A DNA stretch of 64,000 nt from Collinsella tanakaei (GTDB taxonomy: Bacteria > Actinomycetota > Coriobacteriia > Coriobacteriales > Coriobacteriaceae), in contig NZ_JAUDCO010000004.1 of NCBI RefSeq assembly GCF_030373545.1, positions 1-64,000 on the forward strand, in the 5' to 3' direction. Shown here piece by piece: positions 16,186-24,798 of the stretch. The translations under genes and the position numbers were made by a program. Below the pieces are notes generated by a model. It searched no databases. It worked only from the letters and a program-made list of their open reading frames with translations, and was not told the origin of the DNA. The stretch's first letter is position 1, and every line of letters begins with the position of its first letter.

Positions 16186-16641
16186 ATGAGCATAGCATCC
16201 ATGGAATCCCAGCTCGATGGCGCCCATATGAAGCTGCGTGAGCTCGAGGAGGAGCGCGACGGCCTGGCGCGCTTCATGACGCAGGTCAACAACGATCGCG
16301 CGGAGTTCGAGGGCCAGCTCGCCCGCAAGCGCGCGGCGGCCTCGAAGGTGCGCGCGGTGCGCAACGCCAAGCTCGCGCGCGGTCTGGCCGACTATCTGGA
16401 CGCCAAGCTGGGCAGCAGCTTTTCCGGGGGAATCGAGGGCTGCTTTACCGGCGTCTCGTCCAACGCCGCACGCGCCATGGCGCAGGTGGCCGACGAGATC
16501 GCGCAGGTGCGCTCCCAGATATCGTCGCTTGAGCAGGGAATCGCCGCCGAGAAGCAGCGCATCGCGCAGGAGGAGCAGCGCCGCGCCGCCGAGGCGGCCG
16601 TCCGTGCCGCCGAGACCGCCCGCGCGTCTATGCAGAGCTAG
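16186..16641 (+). CDS. Small coiled-coil protein, lipase-module partner 1
   Basis: A 151-residue protein: a coiled coil over residues 5-60, a short central part with 'YLDAKLGSSFSGG', and a long Ala/Glu/Arg-rich coiled coil to the end. In position and form it resembles the YwqH-like LXG partners at 10169 and 12641, but it heads the lipase module. A GGGGCGA site precedes the ATG. Confidence 0.65.
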   Translation: MSIASMESQLDGAHMKLRELEEERDGLARFMTQVNNDRAEFEGQLARKRAAASKVRAVRNAKLARGLADYLDAKLGSSFSGGIEGCFTGVSSNAARAMAQVADEIAQVRSQISSLEQGIAAEKQRIAQEEQRRAAEAAVRAAETARASMQS

Positions 16642-16652
16642 GAGGGATGCAG

Positions 16653-16943
16653 ATGGATATCGTTGTCGCCGATGCCGAGATGCGTCATAGCGCCCAGGCG
16701 CTCGAGGACGCCCTGTACGCCCTCTCGTCGATCTGCACGCGCGTCATGCCCCTTATCGAGGAGCTCCAGGACAGCGGCGCCTTGGCGTCGGATGCGCTCA
16801 GACAGAAATACACCGATGAGCTGAACTCGACGCTCGATGTGCTCGCCCGCTCGATTGAGTCGACGAGCGAGGGCATCGTGTCGGGTGCCATGGAGTACGT
16901 CAGCGAGATCGACGAGATCGACTCGTTTATTTACGGGGAGTAG
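16653..16943 (+). CDS. Small helical WXG100-like protein, lipase-module partner 2
   Basis: This 96-residue helical protein resembles the small partner proteins of type VII effectors in size and helix pattern but lacks a clear WXG. The start is set at 16653 because GGAGGG ends six bases before it; the in-frame ATG at 16647 abuts that site. Three bases separate it from the next gene. Predicted partner of the lipase-like protein. Confidence 0.65.
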   Translation: MDIVVADAEMRHSAQALEDALYALSSICTRVMPLIEELQDSGALASDALRQKYTDELNSTLDVLARSIESTSEGIVSGAMEYVSEIDEIDSFIYGE

Positions 16944-16946
16944 CCG

Positions 16947-17246
16947 ATGAGCACGATCACGGTTGATCCGGCGAAAATCGCCGACATCGTTCAGAGTCTG
17001 CGGTCGCTTGCGTCTCTGTGCAGCGGCTACGAGTCCATCTCGTTGGAGTTTTCCGAGAGCTCGGGGCCCCAGGTGGAAGGCCTTCTTGCGGCGGCGCAGG
17101 CGGTCGGTGCACTGGCGGCCAAAGAGCATGCGCTCATCGACGCCATCGCGGACGGCATCGTGTACGACATGGTGGCGCTATGCAACATGGACGCGGCTAT
17201 CGCCCAAGCCCTGCTCGAGGGTTCAAGTGTCGGGGGTGCGTCATGA
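16947..17246 (+). CDS. Small helical protein, lipase-module partner 3
   Basis: A 99-residue, mostly helical, alanine-rich protein opening 'MSTITVDPAKIADIVQSL', a pattern common in WXG100-like partners. Its stop overlaps the start of the lipoprotein gene (ATGA), so the two are coupled. No enzymatic motif. Function inferred from context only. Confidence 0.62.
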   Translation: MSTITVDPAKIADIVQSLRSLASLCSGYESISLEFSESSGPQVEGLLAAAQAVGALAAKEHALIDAIADGIVYDMVALCNMDAAIAQALLEGSSVGGAS

Positions 17247-18166
17247 GGCGCGCGGCGCTCAAGGTTATCGGCACGCTCATCGTTTCGTTGGTTTTAGGAG
17301 GATGCGCCATGGGTAACGGAAGCGGCACGCAGCCGACACCGGACGCCTCGACGACCGAGGCGACGGGGTATTTTTCCTGGTCGGAGGGCATGGAGCTCAC
17401 CGACGAGCTCGAGCGCGTCGCGCGCAACATCGGCTGCGAGGAGCGCGTGGTTGAGCGCATGAAGGCCGACGGGGTGGATGAGGACGCCTATTGGCATATC
17501 GCCCCGGCGCTTGCCACCGAGCAGCATCTTGAGGAGAAATACGGCATCGGCTTCACCGCGATCGACTGCTACTACAACCTGTCCGACAACCAGTCCGGCA
17601 CCGATGCCTGCATGGTGCGCCTGACCGCCGATGACGGCAGCGGGCCGGCCGATGGCTTCCTGGCGCGCTGCGACTGGAACGACGACGCCGCGCATCCCGT
17701 GTGGACCGAGACCTATTTCGCCTCCTATATCGCCGAGTCCTACGACGCCTACGTGACCGGCTTGGTCTCCGATGCGGTCGCGGCGTGCGAGTCCGCCCCG
17801 GTCGTGGCGGCGACGATCGACGCCTACACCATGTTCGGCGACGACATGGGACCCGATACGCCGATCGAGGACGTCGCCCGCGCAAACGTCGGTGCGCTCG
17901 CCATCTATGTCAGGGACGCCCCCGGCCTGACCGAGGAGGCCTATGACGCGGACGTGGCCGCCATCACCGAGGCAGCCCGCGCGACGGGGCTGCACCTGCT
18001 CATCGACGCCGCGTGCATCACGAACCTATCTGAGACGACCGAGCTCACGCCCGAGATCGGCGACAGCGCGCGCCGGGAGTACATCGCTCCGAGCGCGGGC
18101 ACCGACCTGGCCGGCGTGCTGCCTGGGGCGAAGTGGAAGCGCTCGGACGTCGTCAACAAGGCGTAG
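17243..18166 (+). CDS. Lipoprotein, candidate immunity factor
   Basis: A 307-residue predicted lipoprotein. A short basic N-terminus and hydrophobic stretch end in the lipobox LGG-C21, so the mature protein would be anchored on the outer face of the membrane. The start at 17243 gives the signal peptide; longer upstream frames do not. No known domain is recognised in the acidic mature part. It lies between three small helical proteins and the lipase-like gene. In Staphylococcus aureus the TslA lipase effector is neutralised by lipoproteins (TilA) encoded next to it, so an immunity role is a reasonable inference. Confidence 0.7.
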   Translation: MRRAALKVIGTLIVSLVLGGCAMGNGSGTQPTPDASTTEATGYFSWSEGMELTDELERVARNIGCEERVVERMKADGVDEDAYWHIAPALATEQHLEEKYGIGFTAIDCYYNLSDNQSGTDACMVRLTADDGSGPADGFLARCDWNDDAAHPVWTETYFASYIAESYDAYVTGLVSDAVAACESAPVVAATIDAYTMFGDDMGPDTPIEDVARANVGALAIYVRDAPGLTEEAYDADVAAITEAARATGLHLLIDAACITNLSETTELTPEIGDSARREYIAPSAGTDLAGVLPGAKWKRSDVVNKA

Positions 18167-18202
18167 GGGAGAGGCGCCGCCGTGGCGCTGGAGGTGATTA
18201 CC

Positions 18203-19789
18203 ATGCAGCTTACCGACGAGCAGCTGGGCATGCTCGACGTGCTCATGTACGAGGATGGTGACGGCTCGGGGATCTTTCGCGGCAACGAGGGCAAGACGCT
18301 CGGCGAGATTCTCGATGAACTCGACCGCTCCGGCTACGATTTTGCCGCGAGCGACGAGCTGATCGATGCGATACGCAACGATCCCCGCCTGAGCGACCTG
18401 GTTCTTGCCGACGTTGACTCCTACGACGAACGCGGGGCGCATGCGGCGGCGTTCGTGGAAAACACCGCGGACGGCGGGCGCAACACCTATGTCGCGTTCC
18501 AGGGTACGGGCACGGGCGGGACGATCGACGGCCAGGCGACGAACTCGGAATGGTACACCGATGCGCTCGGACTTGAGCAATCCGACACGCAGCCCCAGCG
18601 CGAGGCGAGTGAGTATGTGAAGTACGTTGCGGAGCGCTACGGCAGCCCCGTGACCGTGACCGGCCACTCCAATGGCGCCAACAAGGCCATGTACGTGGCA
18701 GTCACGAGCGACTGCGTCGACCGTTGCGTCGTCTTCGACGGCCAGGGCTTCAGCCCGGCGTTTTTCGACAAGTACGCCAACCTCATAGACGAAAACTCCT
18801 ACAAGGTGACGTTTTACGGCCTCGAGGACGACTACGTGGGCCCGCTGCTCAAGCCCCTGCCCATCGACAAGGAATACATCGCCTACGGCGACTCCTACGA
18901 CGGGGACAATCCGGGCGAGACGTTCATGCTCAACCATGGGATGGAGTCGTTCTTCACGTCGTACATCGACGAGGACGGCAACCGTCGCTACGGGTTCAAG
19001 AAGGGGCGGCAGTCGCCGTTCTCCCAGCAGATCGAGTCGTTTATCATCCACATCTACGACAAGCTGTCCACCCAGCAGCTCGCGATCCTGGCTCCCGTCA
19101 TCGGACAGATCCTCGATTCGCTGCTGGGGACCAAGGGGCGCACCATCCAAGAGGTGCTCTCCGACGACGCGAACAAAGCCGGCGTCGCGCTGCTCATCGC
19201 TGTCGCCTGCTCGTATGACGGATGGACGGCGTTTATCGACGCCACCTTGGACGCGTTCGGCGACGCCATGAGCGACGAGATGCGCGATGAGTTCGAGAGG
19301 CTGCGCTCGATCCCCGGCGACCTGTGGGCGGTGCTCAAGGCCTTCGGCATCACGCAGCTGTTCGACATAATCGTGTCGCTCAACGGCATGCTGATCAGCG
19401 CGGGTTCGCTGGCGGTCATCAACATGACGCAGGATGCCCTGGGCTTCGATGCGATGGCGAGCAACCTGGTGCGTGAGTTCACCGAGGCAAAAAAGCAGGA
19501 GCTGCTCAGCATCGTACGCGAAGTCGAGCAGGAAGAATGGTGGGATCCGACGCGCTGGGACGTGTGGTACCGCGGCGAGCGCTTCTTTGGGCGTCTGACG
19601 ATCGACAACTACCAAAACGACATGCGGACCTATTACCGCAAGGTGGCCGACATCGAAGGCGCGACCACGCAGACGATCGAGGACATCTTCACGCGGGTGG
19701 TGCAGCGGAGCATGTATTACCAGGGCGATGTGGCGGCCAAGCTCATCGAGAATGTCAATTCGATCGACGCGGCGATCGAGGTGGGATAG
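18203..19789 (+). CDS. Lipase-like alpha/beta hydrolase (DUF2974 type) with C-terminal helical domain; candidate T7 effector
   Basis: A 528-residue protein. The N-terminal half is an alpha/beta hydrolase of the Mbeg1-like/DUF2974 kind. Its nucleophile elbow is G154-H-S156-N-G, with likely partners D209/D210 and H245. The C-terminal half is helical, contains hydrophobic segments around residues 330-410 and ends in WXG100/LXG-like amphipathic helices. This enzyme-first, helical-targeting-last order is that of TslA, the reverse-domain type VII lipase of S. aureus. ATG 18203 is chosen because GGAGG lies eight bases upstream; GTG 18182 has none. Small helical partners and a lipoprotein precede it. 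Confidence 0.75.
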   Translation: MQLTDEQLGMLDVLMYEDGDGSGIFRGNEGKTLGEILDELDRSGYDFAASDELIDAIRNDPRLSDLVLADVDSYDERGAHAAAFVENTADGGRNTYVAFQGTGTGGTIDGQATNSEWYTDALGLEQSDTQPQREASEYVKYVAERYGSPVTVTGHSNGANKAMYVAVTSDCVDRCVVFDGQGFSPAFFDKYANLIDENSYKVTFYGLEDDYVGPLLKPLPIDKEYIAYGDSYDGDNPGETFMLNHGMESFFTSYIDEDGNRRYGFKKGRQSPFSQQIESFIIHIYDKLSTQQLAILAPVIGQILDSLLGTKGRTIQEVLSDDANKAGVALLIAVACSYDGWTAFIDATLDAFGDAMSDEMRDEFERLRSIPGDLWAVLKAFGITQLFDIIVSLNGMLISAGSLAVINMTQDALGFDAMASNLVREFTEAKKQELLSIVREVEQEEWWDPTRWDVWYRGERFFGRLTIDNYQNDMRTYYRKVADIEGATTQTIEDIFTRVVQRSMYYQGDVAAKLIENVNSIDAAIEVG

Positions 19790-19936
19790 CGTTCCGGCTG
19801 CGGTGACGCGTGCATTTGCGACAGCAGCGGTACTGGTTGTTACCGATGCCTTGTCTGATGTGTCCGGTTGCGCTACGAATAACATATTGAAATGTTGACC
19901 CCCTCGTCCAAAACGGCGGACGTGCGGGGCGGGAAT

Positions 19937-19946
19937 GTTGCGCAAC
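19937..19946. promoter_or_regulatory. GTTGCGCAAC palindrome upstream of the cytosolic kinase
   Basis: A perfect copy of the locus motif, 66 bp before the start codon at 20013. No convincing -10 lies at the spacing seen at other copies. A one-mismatch copy (GTTGCGCTAC) is at 19867-19876. The rest of 19790-20012 shows no gene. Confidence 0.4.
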
Positions 19947-20012
19947 GTGCGCACGATATCTCGCGGGACCATGACGGTGGGATGACCGTCGGTTGCAGCG
20001 AGAGGGGAAGCT

Positions 20013-21032
20013 ATGGTCGACCGGGTGGACAAAGGGATGGCGCAGGCGCGCTGCGCGTCGTTTGCGGGCGTGGCGCAGCTCGAGCTCCTGTCGTCTTCCG
20101 AGCGCGCGTGCACGTTTCGCGGGGTGTGCGACCGGGGCAGCTATGCCGGTTTTCCCTGCGTGTACAAGGAGCTTACCGGCAGCGACGATTACCTCGATCA
20201 CGTCGAGCGCCTGCTGGGCGCCCTCGAGCGCGCCCAGGCGAATGCGGGCGGGCGCGCGCAGGGAGCGATATCGGGCCTGCCCTTCATCATCGATCATGGG
20301 ACGGTGACGCTTTTGGGCGGCAGGTCGGTGTACGCGGTGTTCTCGTGGCTTGCCGGCCCCACGCTCGCCGATGTGTGCGTCTCGCTCTCCGCGAGCGGGC
20401 GCATCGATCTGGGAAGCGCCCTGTCGCTGCTCGCCTGCGCCGCACAGGCCCTCTCGCGCGCCGCGTCGGCGCTGCCGGGCGTCCAACTTGTCCACCAGGA
20501 CGTCAAGCCTTCCAACATCGTGGTGATGGCGCACGGCGTCGATGTCGCGAAACGGCTTGTGCTGGGCACGAGCACCGAGGGCCCCTTGGACTGCGCGTGC
20601 GCGCTCATCGATTTCGATTCCGCGTTTGCGGTGCCGCTCGACGGTCGGGCGCCCTATCGTCCGCGGCCGTTCGGCACCCCGGGCTACTGTGCGCCCGAGG
20701 ATGTGGGATCCGCGCCTTCCGATGGGCGCGCCACGGACATCTTCGCGTTGGGCGTCGTCGCGCACGAGCTGCTGACCGGTTCGCTTCCCTACGCCGGAAG
20801 CATTGGCGCCGACCTTGCGGGCGCGGATGGCGCTCTGCCGCCGGTCGCCATCGACCGGGCCTTGCCACCCGATGTCGCATCGGTGCTGGGGGCGTGTCTT
20901 GCGACCGATCCTCGGCTCCGTCCCGCCGCGTCCAGCGTCGCCAGCGCGTTTGCGCGCCTGGGGCGCGCCCACGCGGGGGACATGCTGGCGAGGGCCCCGC
21001 GCGCGGCGTGGTCAGACCGTCCGACCATCTAG
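20013..21032 (+). CDS. Ser/Thr protein kinase, cytosolic
   Basis: A 339-residue Hanks-type kinase without a transmembrane segment. The ATP-binding lysine is K52 (VYKEL). The catalytic loop is H161-Q-D-V-K-P-S-N168, and GTPGYCAPED (221-230) forms the end of the activation segment. The DFG motif reads D200-F-D rather than DFG, with the metal-binding aspartate kept. The glycine-rich loop is poorly conserved. It opens the signalling half of the locus and probably phosphorylates threonines read by the FHA proteins encoded around it. A GAGAGGGGAAG site precedes the ATG. Confidence 0.86.
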   Translation: MVDRVDKGMAQARCASFAGVAQLELLSSSERACTFRGVCDRGSYAGFPCVYKELTGSDDYLDHVERLLGALERAQANAGGRAQGAISGLPFIIDHGTVTLLGGRSVYAVFSWLAGPTLADVCVSLSASGRIDLGSALSLLACAAQALSRAASALPGVQLVHQDVKPSNIVVMAHGVDVAKRLVLGTSTEGPLDCACALIDFDSAFAVPLDGRAPYRPRPFGTPGYCAPEDVGSAPSDGRATDIFALGVVAHELLTGSLPYAGSIGADLAGADGALPPVAIDRALPPDVASVLGACLATDPRLRPAASSVASAFARLGRAHAGDMLARAPRAAWSDRPTI

Positions 21033-21086
21033 TCTGACATGCGGATGAGCAACACCTCGATGGGTAAACGGCCGGTTCCCTGAGGT

Positions 21087-21124
21087 GTTGTGCAACACCG
21101 TTGGGAAACGTTTGCTCGTAGCAT
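21087..21124 (+). promoter_or_regulatory. GTTGTGCAAC motif with a TAGCAT -10-like box
   Basis: GTTGTGCAAC (21087-21096) lies within GGTG..CACC arms that extend the dyad to 16 bp, and TAGCAT (21119-21124) follows 22 bp later. The FHA gene begins at 21150. Same arrangement as at 27470. Confidence 0.42.
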
Positions 21125-21149
21125 TGACGTATGTGGGAAAGGAGGGCCG

Positions 21150-22160
21150 ATGGGGGAAGGCGGCGCTAAGCGTTCCCAAGCGCACGACGGCGCATGGGAC
21201 AGCGCGTTTTACCGCTTCGCCGAGGGCGTGCGCACGCTTTCGGGCGGGGCGGTCAACTACAAGATCCTGTATGCCATGGTCGGCATGAACGGCCGCTACG
21301 TAAACCACGTCAACGCGATCGTGCGCAAGCGCACGGCGGCGGCGTTCTCGCGCCTCATCCACTCCAGTCGCTACGCCGATGACTTCCGGGAGGCCTACCG
21401 CGCCGACGACACGGTGTTCGCGAGCGCCGCGACGGAGCTCATCGCCCGCCTGCGCCAAAACGCCCATCTCGATGACCGCGAGCTCATGGATGCCCTGCTG
21501 TTGCTTTTGCGCGAGGGTCTCGCGCGCGGCCTTGCCAACGAACGCGCCGCCGGGCGCGCGGATGTCAACCTCGCCCGTCTGGAAAACGAGACCGCGGCGC
21601 TTGCCACCTGGTGCGCGACGTCGCGCGTGGCGGGGCATGTGCCGCTCGAGGAGCTGGCCGCCTCGCTGTTCCACATCGTGGCGTTCGGTCACCTGGACGA
21701 GCGCTTTGCCCGCACCTTGCTCGCGGCGACGCCCGACGACGTCCCTTCCGCCGCCGAGGCGCCGGTAGCTTTAGGTTCGCCGCGCACTGACGCCGCCTGC
21801 CTGTTCCGCGTGGGCGAGACGCGTACGGCCCCGCTGTCGGGCGCGTGGCGCATCGACGCTGCCCGGCCGTTTACCATCGGGCGCTACACCGACTGCGACG
21901 CCATCGAATCCGACCCCTACGTCTCGCGCGTGCACTGCCGCATCTGGCAGGCGGACGGGTCGTGGTATGTTGAGGATGCGGGGAGTGCTCACGGCACGCG
22001 TGTCGTGCGCGGCGAGACCCCCGGCGACTCGGTCGAGGTGTTTGACAGCGCGGCCCAGGACAGCCCGGTTTTCAAGCTTTCATTCGGCGACCGCATCGTG
22101 CTCGCCGGCCGCATAACGTATTGGTTCCGCTCGCTCGACGAGAGCGGGCTCGGTGATTGA
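21150..22160 (+). CDS. FHA domain protein
   Basis: This 336-residue soluble protein has a helical N-terminal region of unknown function (about residues 15-200) and a C-terminal FHA domain (about 235-325) with GRYTDCD, SRVHCRI and AGSAHGTRV. AAAGGAGGG precedes the ATG at 21150. It lies between the cytosolic kinase and another FHA protein and is likely a phosphothreonine reader of the same pathway. Confidence 0.82.
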   Translation: MGEGGAKRSQAHDGAWDSAFYRFAEGVRTLSGGAVNYKILYAMVGMNGRYVNHVNAIVRKRTAAAFSRLIHSSRYADDFREAYRADDTVFASAATELIARLRQNAHLDDRELMDALLLLLREGLARGLANERAAGRADVNLARLENETAALATWCATSRVAGHVPLEELAASLFHIVAFGHLDERFARTLLAATPDDVPSAAEAPVALGSPRTDAACLFRVGETRTAPLSGAWRIDAARPFTIGRYTDCDAIESDPYVSRVHCRIWQADGSWYVEDAGSAHGTRVVRGETPGDSVEVFDSAAQDSPVFKLSFGDRIVLAGRITYWFRSLDESGLGD

Positions 22161-22173
22161 ACGGGGATGTAAG

Positions 22174-23877
22174 ATGCAGCATTCACTTGTCCGACTGCCG
22201 GACGGCTCGCGGGCGCTTGCCTACCAGGTTGCCTCGCTGGACGTGATCGATCGCAGGCTCGACCGCGGGATGGACGCCCTGTCCTCGAGCGTCCTGCTCG
22301 AGGGGCGCCTGGCGCGCCACGCTGACGGGCGCCTTGAGGCGCGCTACGCCGTGGAGGGCGAGCTGCTCTCCGAGCGCCTGGAGCGCCCCTTCACCTCATC
22401 TGAGGTCTGCGCGCTGTTCGGATGCATCGCACAGCTCATCGACTCGCTCATCGAGCAGCGCATGCCCCTCATGAACATGCGCATGCACACCGACGAGGTC
22501 GCTATGGACGGCGCGTCGGGCAAGGCGCGCTTCGTATTCCTGCCCCTGACCAACATCACGCCCGACCTGGCGGCAGCCGAGGGCTTCTTCCGCGCCATCG
22601 GAGAATCCATCAAGACCTCCGACGAGGTCGGCGCGAGCGCGGTTCGCTCGTACGTGTCGTTTTTCCAGGTGAGCGAGGCGTTTGACATCACCGCCTTCTC
22701 CAAACATCTCAAGCAGGTCGTCGCCGGCGCCCTGTGCGCCGAGCCCGCTGCGGTGGGCGGCGAGCTGCCCACGGTCAACCCGGTTTCTGCCCCCAACGAT
22801 TCCGAGACCACGTTTTTGGGCATGGAGCAGGCCGACGATCACGGCACGACGGTGCTGGTCAACGAGGAGCCCGACGACCACGGCACCACGGTGCTCGCCG
22901 CCGATGAGCCCCAGGATCCCAAGAACGACTTCGGGACGACGGTTCTGGGCGATGAGGACGACCTGTTCGCCAACGAGCGCGTGCTCCAGTCGCGCCAGGG
23001 TCTTACCGGTGTTCTGAGCGACCTTGATTTCCGCATCTTCGACGAGGAGACACCCAAGCGGCCCGAGCCCGCCGGTGCGCACGAGGACCGCATAGAGGAC
23101 GAGCCCGACGAGGACGAGGTTGGTGCAACCGAGCCGGCTGACGACACGAAGACGCAGGTCGTCGAGGTCGGCCCCGAGTTCGACGTGGCGCCCGCGCCGG
23201 AGCCCGAGCAGGAGCCTGAGCCCGAGGGCGCCGATGAGCCCGACGACTCCAAGACCTCCGTCGTCGAGGTGGGGGAGGCCTTCGAGCCGACGCCCGCCGT
23301 CGAGTCCGAGGCTGCCGCACAGGATGCCCCTGACGACAGCCTGACCACGGTCGCCCACGTCGGCGCTGGCTTTGAGCCCGCAGTCGCGGCGACCGAGACC
23401 ATGCCGGCGTTCACCGATACCGGCTTTACCCAGATGGACGACGAGTCCGAGCCGATCGCCGAACCCGAGCCCGAGCCGATTGCCGAACCCGAACCCGCCC
23501 CGACGCAGCCGGCGCCCGACGCTTGGGCCGTCCCGGCGCCCGACGTCGCTCCCGCCCCCGTCGCGCAGCCGGTCCGCAACCGCTTCTTCATGACGCGCCT
23601 GCGCACGGGCGAGAGCTTCGAGATTCGCGGCCGCCGCTTCGTGGTCGGCAAGTCCAAGCACAGCTCCTTCCAGGTGCGCGACACCACCACCGTTTCGCGC
23701 AGCCACGCGATCTTTACGGTCGAGAACGGTACCTGCACGATCACCGACGACGACTCGCGCAACGGCACCTACGTCAACGGCATCCGCCTCGAGTCGGGCG
23801 TGCCCATGGAGCTCGTGGACGGAGACACCGTCCGCATGAGCGATGTCGATTTCGTCTTCGAGGTCGAGCCGGCATAG
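22174..23877 (+). CDS. DUF6382-like/FHA protein with threonine-repeat linker
   Basis: A 567-residue protein. Residues 1-190 match the DUF6382-like region of the protein at 15172. An acidic Pro/Glu-rich linker (about 200-460) contains seven threonine motifs: DHGTTVL twice, FGTTVL, SETTFL, DTKTQVV, DSKTSVV and DSLTTVA. A C-terminal FHA domain (about 475-565) has GKSKHSS, SRSHAIF and SRNGTYVNG. It therefore carries both a reader and candidate phosphosites, so it could bind itself or others. ATG 22174 follows CGGGGA; GTG 22153 would add seven residues. The stop is 36 bp before the phosphatase gene. Confidence 0.85.
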   Translation: MQHSLVRLPDGSRALAYQVASLDVIDRRLDRGMDALSSSVLLEGRLARHADGRLEARYAVEGELLSERLERPFTSSEVCALFGCIAQLIDSLIEQRMPLMNMRMHTDEVAMDGASGKARFVFLPLTNITPDLAAAEGFFRAIGESIKTSDEVGASAVRSYVSFFQVSEAFDITAFSKHLKQVVAGALCAEPAAVGGELPTVNPVSAPNDSETTFLGMEQADDHGTTVLVNEEPDDHGTTVLAADEPQDPKNDFGTTVLGDEDDLFANERVLQSRQGLTGVLSDLDFRIFDEETPKRPEPAGAHEDRIEDEPDEDEVGATEPADDTKTQVVEVGPEFDVAPAPEPEQEPEPEGADEPDDSKTSVVEVGEAFEPTPAVESEAAAQDAPDDSLTTVAHVGAGFEPAVAATETMPAFTDTGFTQMDDESEPIAEPEPEPIAEPEPAPTQPAPDAWAVPAPDVAPAPVAQPVRNRFFMTRLRTGESFEIRGRRFVVGKSKHSSFQVRDTTTVSRSHAIFTVENGTCTITDDDSRNGTYVNGIRLESGVPMELVDGDTVRMSDVDFVFEVEPA

Positions 23878-23913
23878 CGGCTCCGTCCACCAACCAGCAA
23901 GAAAGGAGCGCGC

Positions 23914-24798
23914 ATGATCTTCGAAGCGACCGGCTATTCCAACGTCGGGCAGTCGCGCGATTCCAACCAGGACAGCTACCTCATCAAGGTCGCCTCCACC
24001 TCTATGGGTGACGTCGCGCTGCTCGCGGTTGCCGACGGCATGGGCGGCCTCGAGAGCGGCGAGCTCGCCTCGGCGACCGTCATCCGCATGCTGTCCACGT
24101 GGTTCGACACCAAGCTTCCGGCGGCGCTTGAGGCCATGGAGGCCAGCGTCGGCGGCTTTGAGCAGTTCGTCGACGGCCAGTGGAACGGCTTGATCCAGGA
24201 CATGAACATGGCGCTCATCCGCCACGGCATGGCCGAGCGCATGAACCTGGGCACCACGCTGACCGCGCTGCTCGCCATCGGCGGGCGCTACTCCATCGTG
24301 CACGTGGGCGACACGCGCGCCTACGAGGTCAAAGACGATGCGATCGCGCAGCTCACGCGCGATCAGACCTACGTGCGCCGCGAGGTCGAGGCGGGCCGCA
24401 TGACGCCCGAGGAGGCCATGGTGCACCCGCGCCGCAACGTGCTGCTGCAGTGCCTCGGCTCGTCCAAGGAGGTCGTGCCCGACCTGATCCACGGCAACAT
24501 CGACCGCGACGCCATCTACTTTCTGTGCTCGGACGGCTATCGCCACGTGCTCACGGACGGCGAGGTGCGCAAGCGCCTGGGACCGGCGGCGCTCGATGCG
24601 AAGAGCTGGGAGATCGAGGCGACGCGTCCCGGGTTTACCCGCGCTGACGACGTGAGCCTTTCGCTCGAGGAGCAGCACGGCTTCCCCGAGGGCAGCGTGT
24701 CCATGAAGCTCGCCGCCGTCGCACGTCTGGTCATGGACCGCAAGGAAGAGGACAACCTGACCGCCGTGGTCATGCGCGTCAAGCAAGGAGGCCGCTGA
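23914..24798 (+). CDS. PP2C-family Ser/Thr protein phosphatase
   Basis: A 294-residue PPM/PP2C phosphatase. Metal-binding motifs are RDSNQDS near residue 15, VADGMGG near 40, GDTRAYEV near 132 and DNLTAVV near the C-terminus. No membrane segment. AAAGGAG precedes the ATG, and its stop overlaps the start of the membrane kinase gene by one base. It would reverse threonine phosphorylation by the two kinases, as PppA does for PpkA in type VI secretion. Confidence 0.93.
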   Translation: MIFEATGYSNVGQSRDSNQDSYLIKVASTSMGDVALLAVADGMGGLESGELASATVIRMLSTWFDTKLPAALEAMEASVGGFEQFVDGQWNGLIQDMNMALIRHGMAERMNLGTTLTALLAIGGRYSIVHVGDTRAYEVKDDAIAQLTRDQTYVRREVEAGRMTPEEAMVHPRRNVLLQCLGSSKEVVPDLIHGNIDRDAIYFLCSDGYRHVLTDGEVRKRLGPAALDAKSWEIEATRPGFTRADDVSLSLEEQHGFPEGSVSMKLAAVARLVMDRKEEDNLTAVVMRVKQGGR

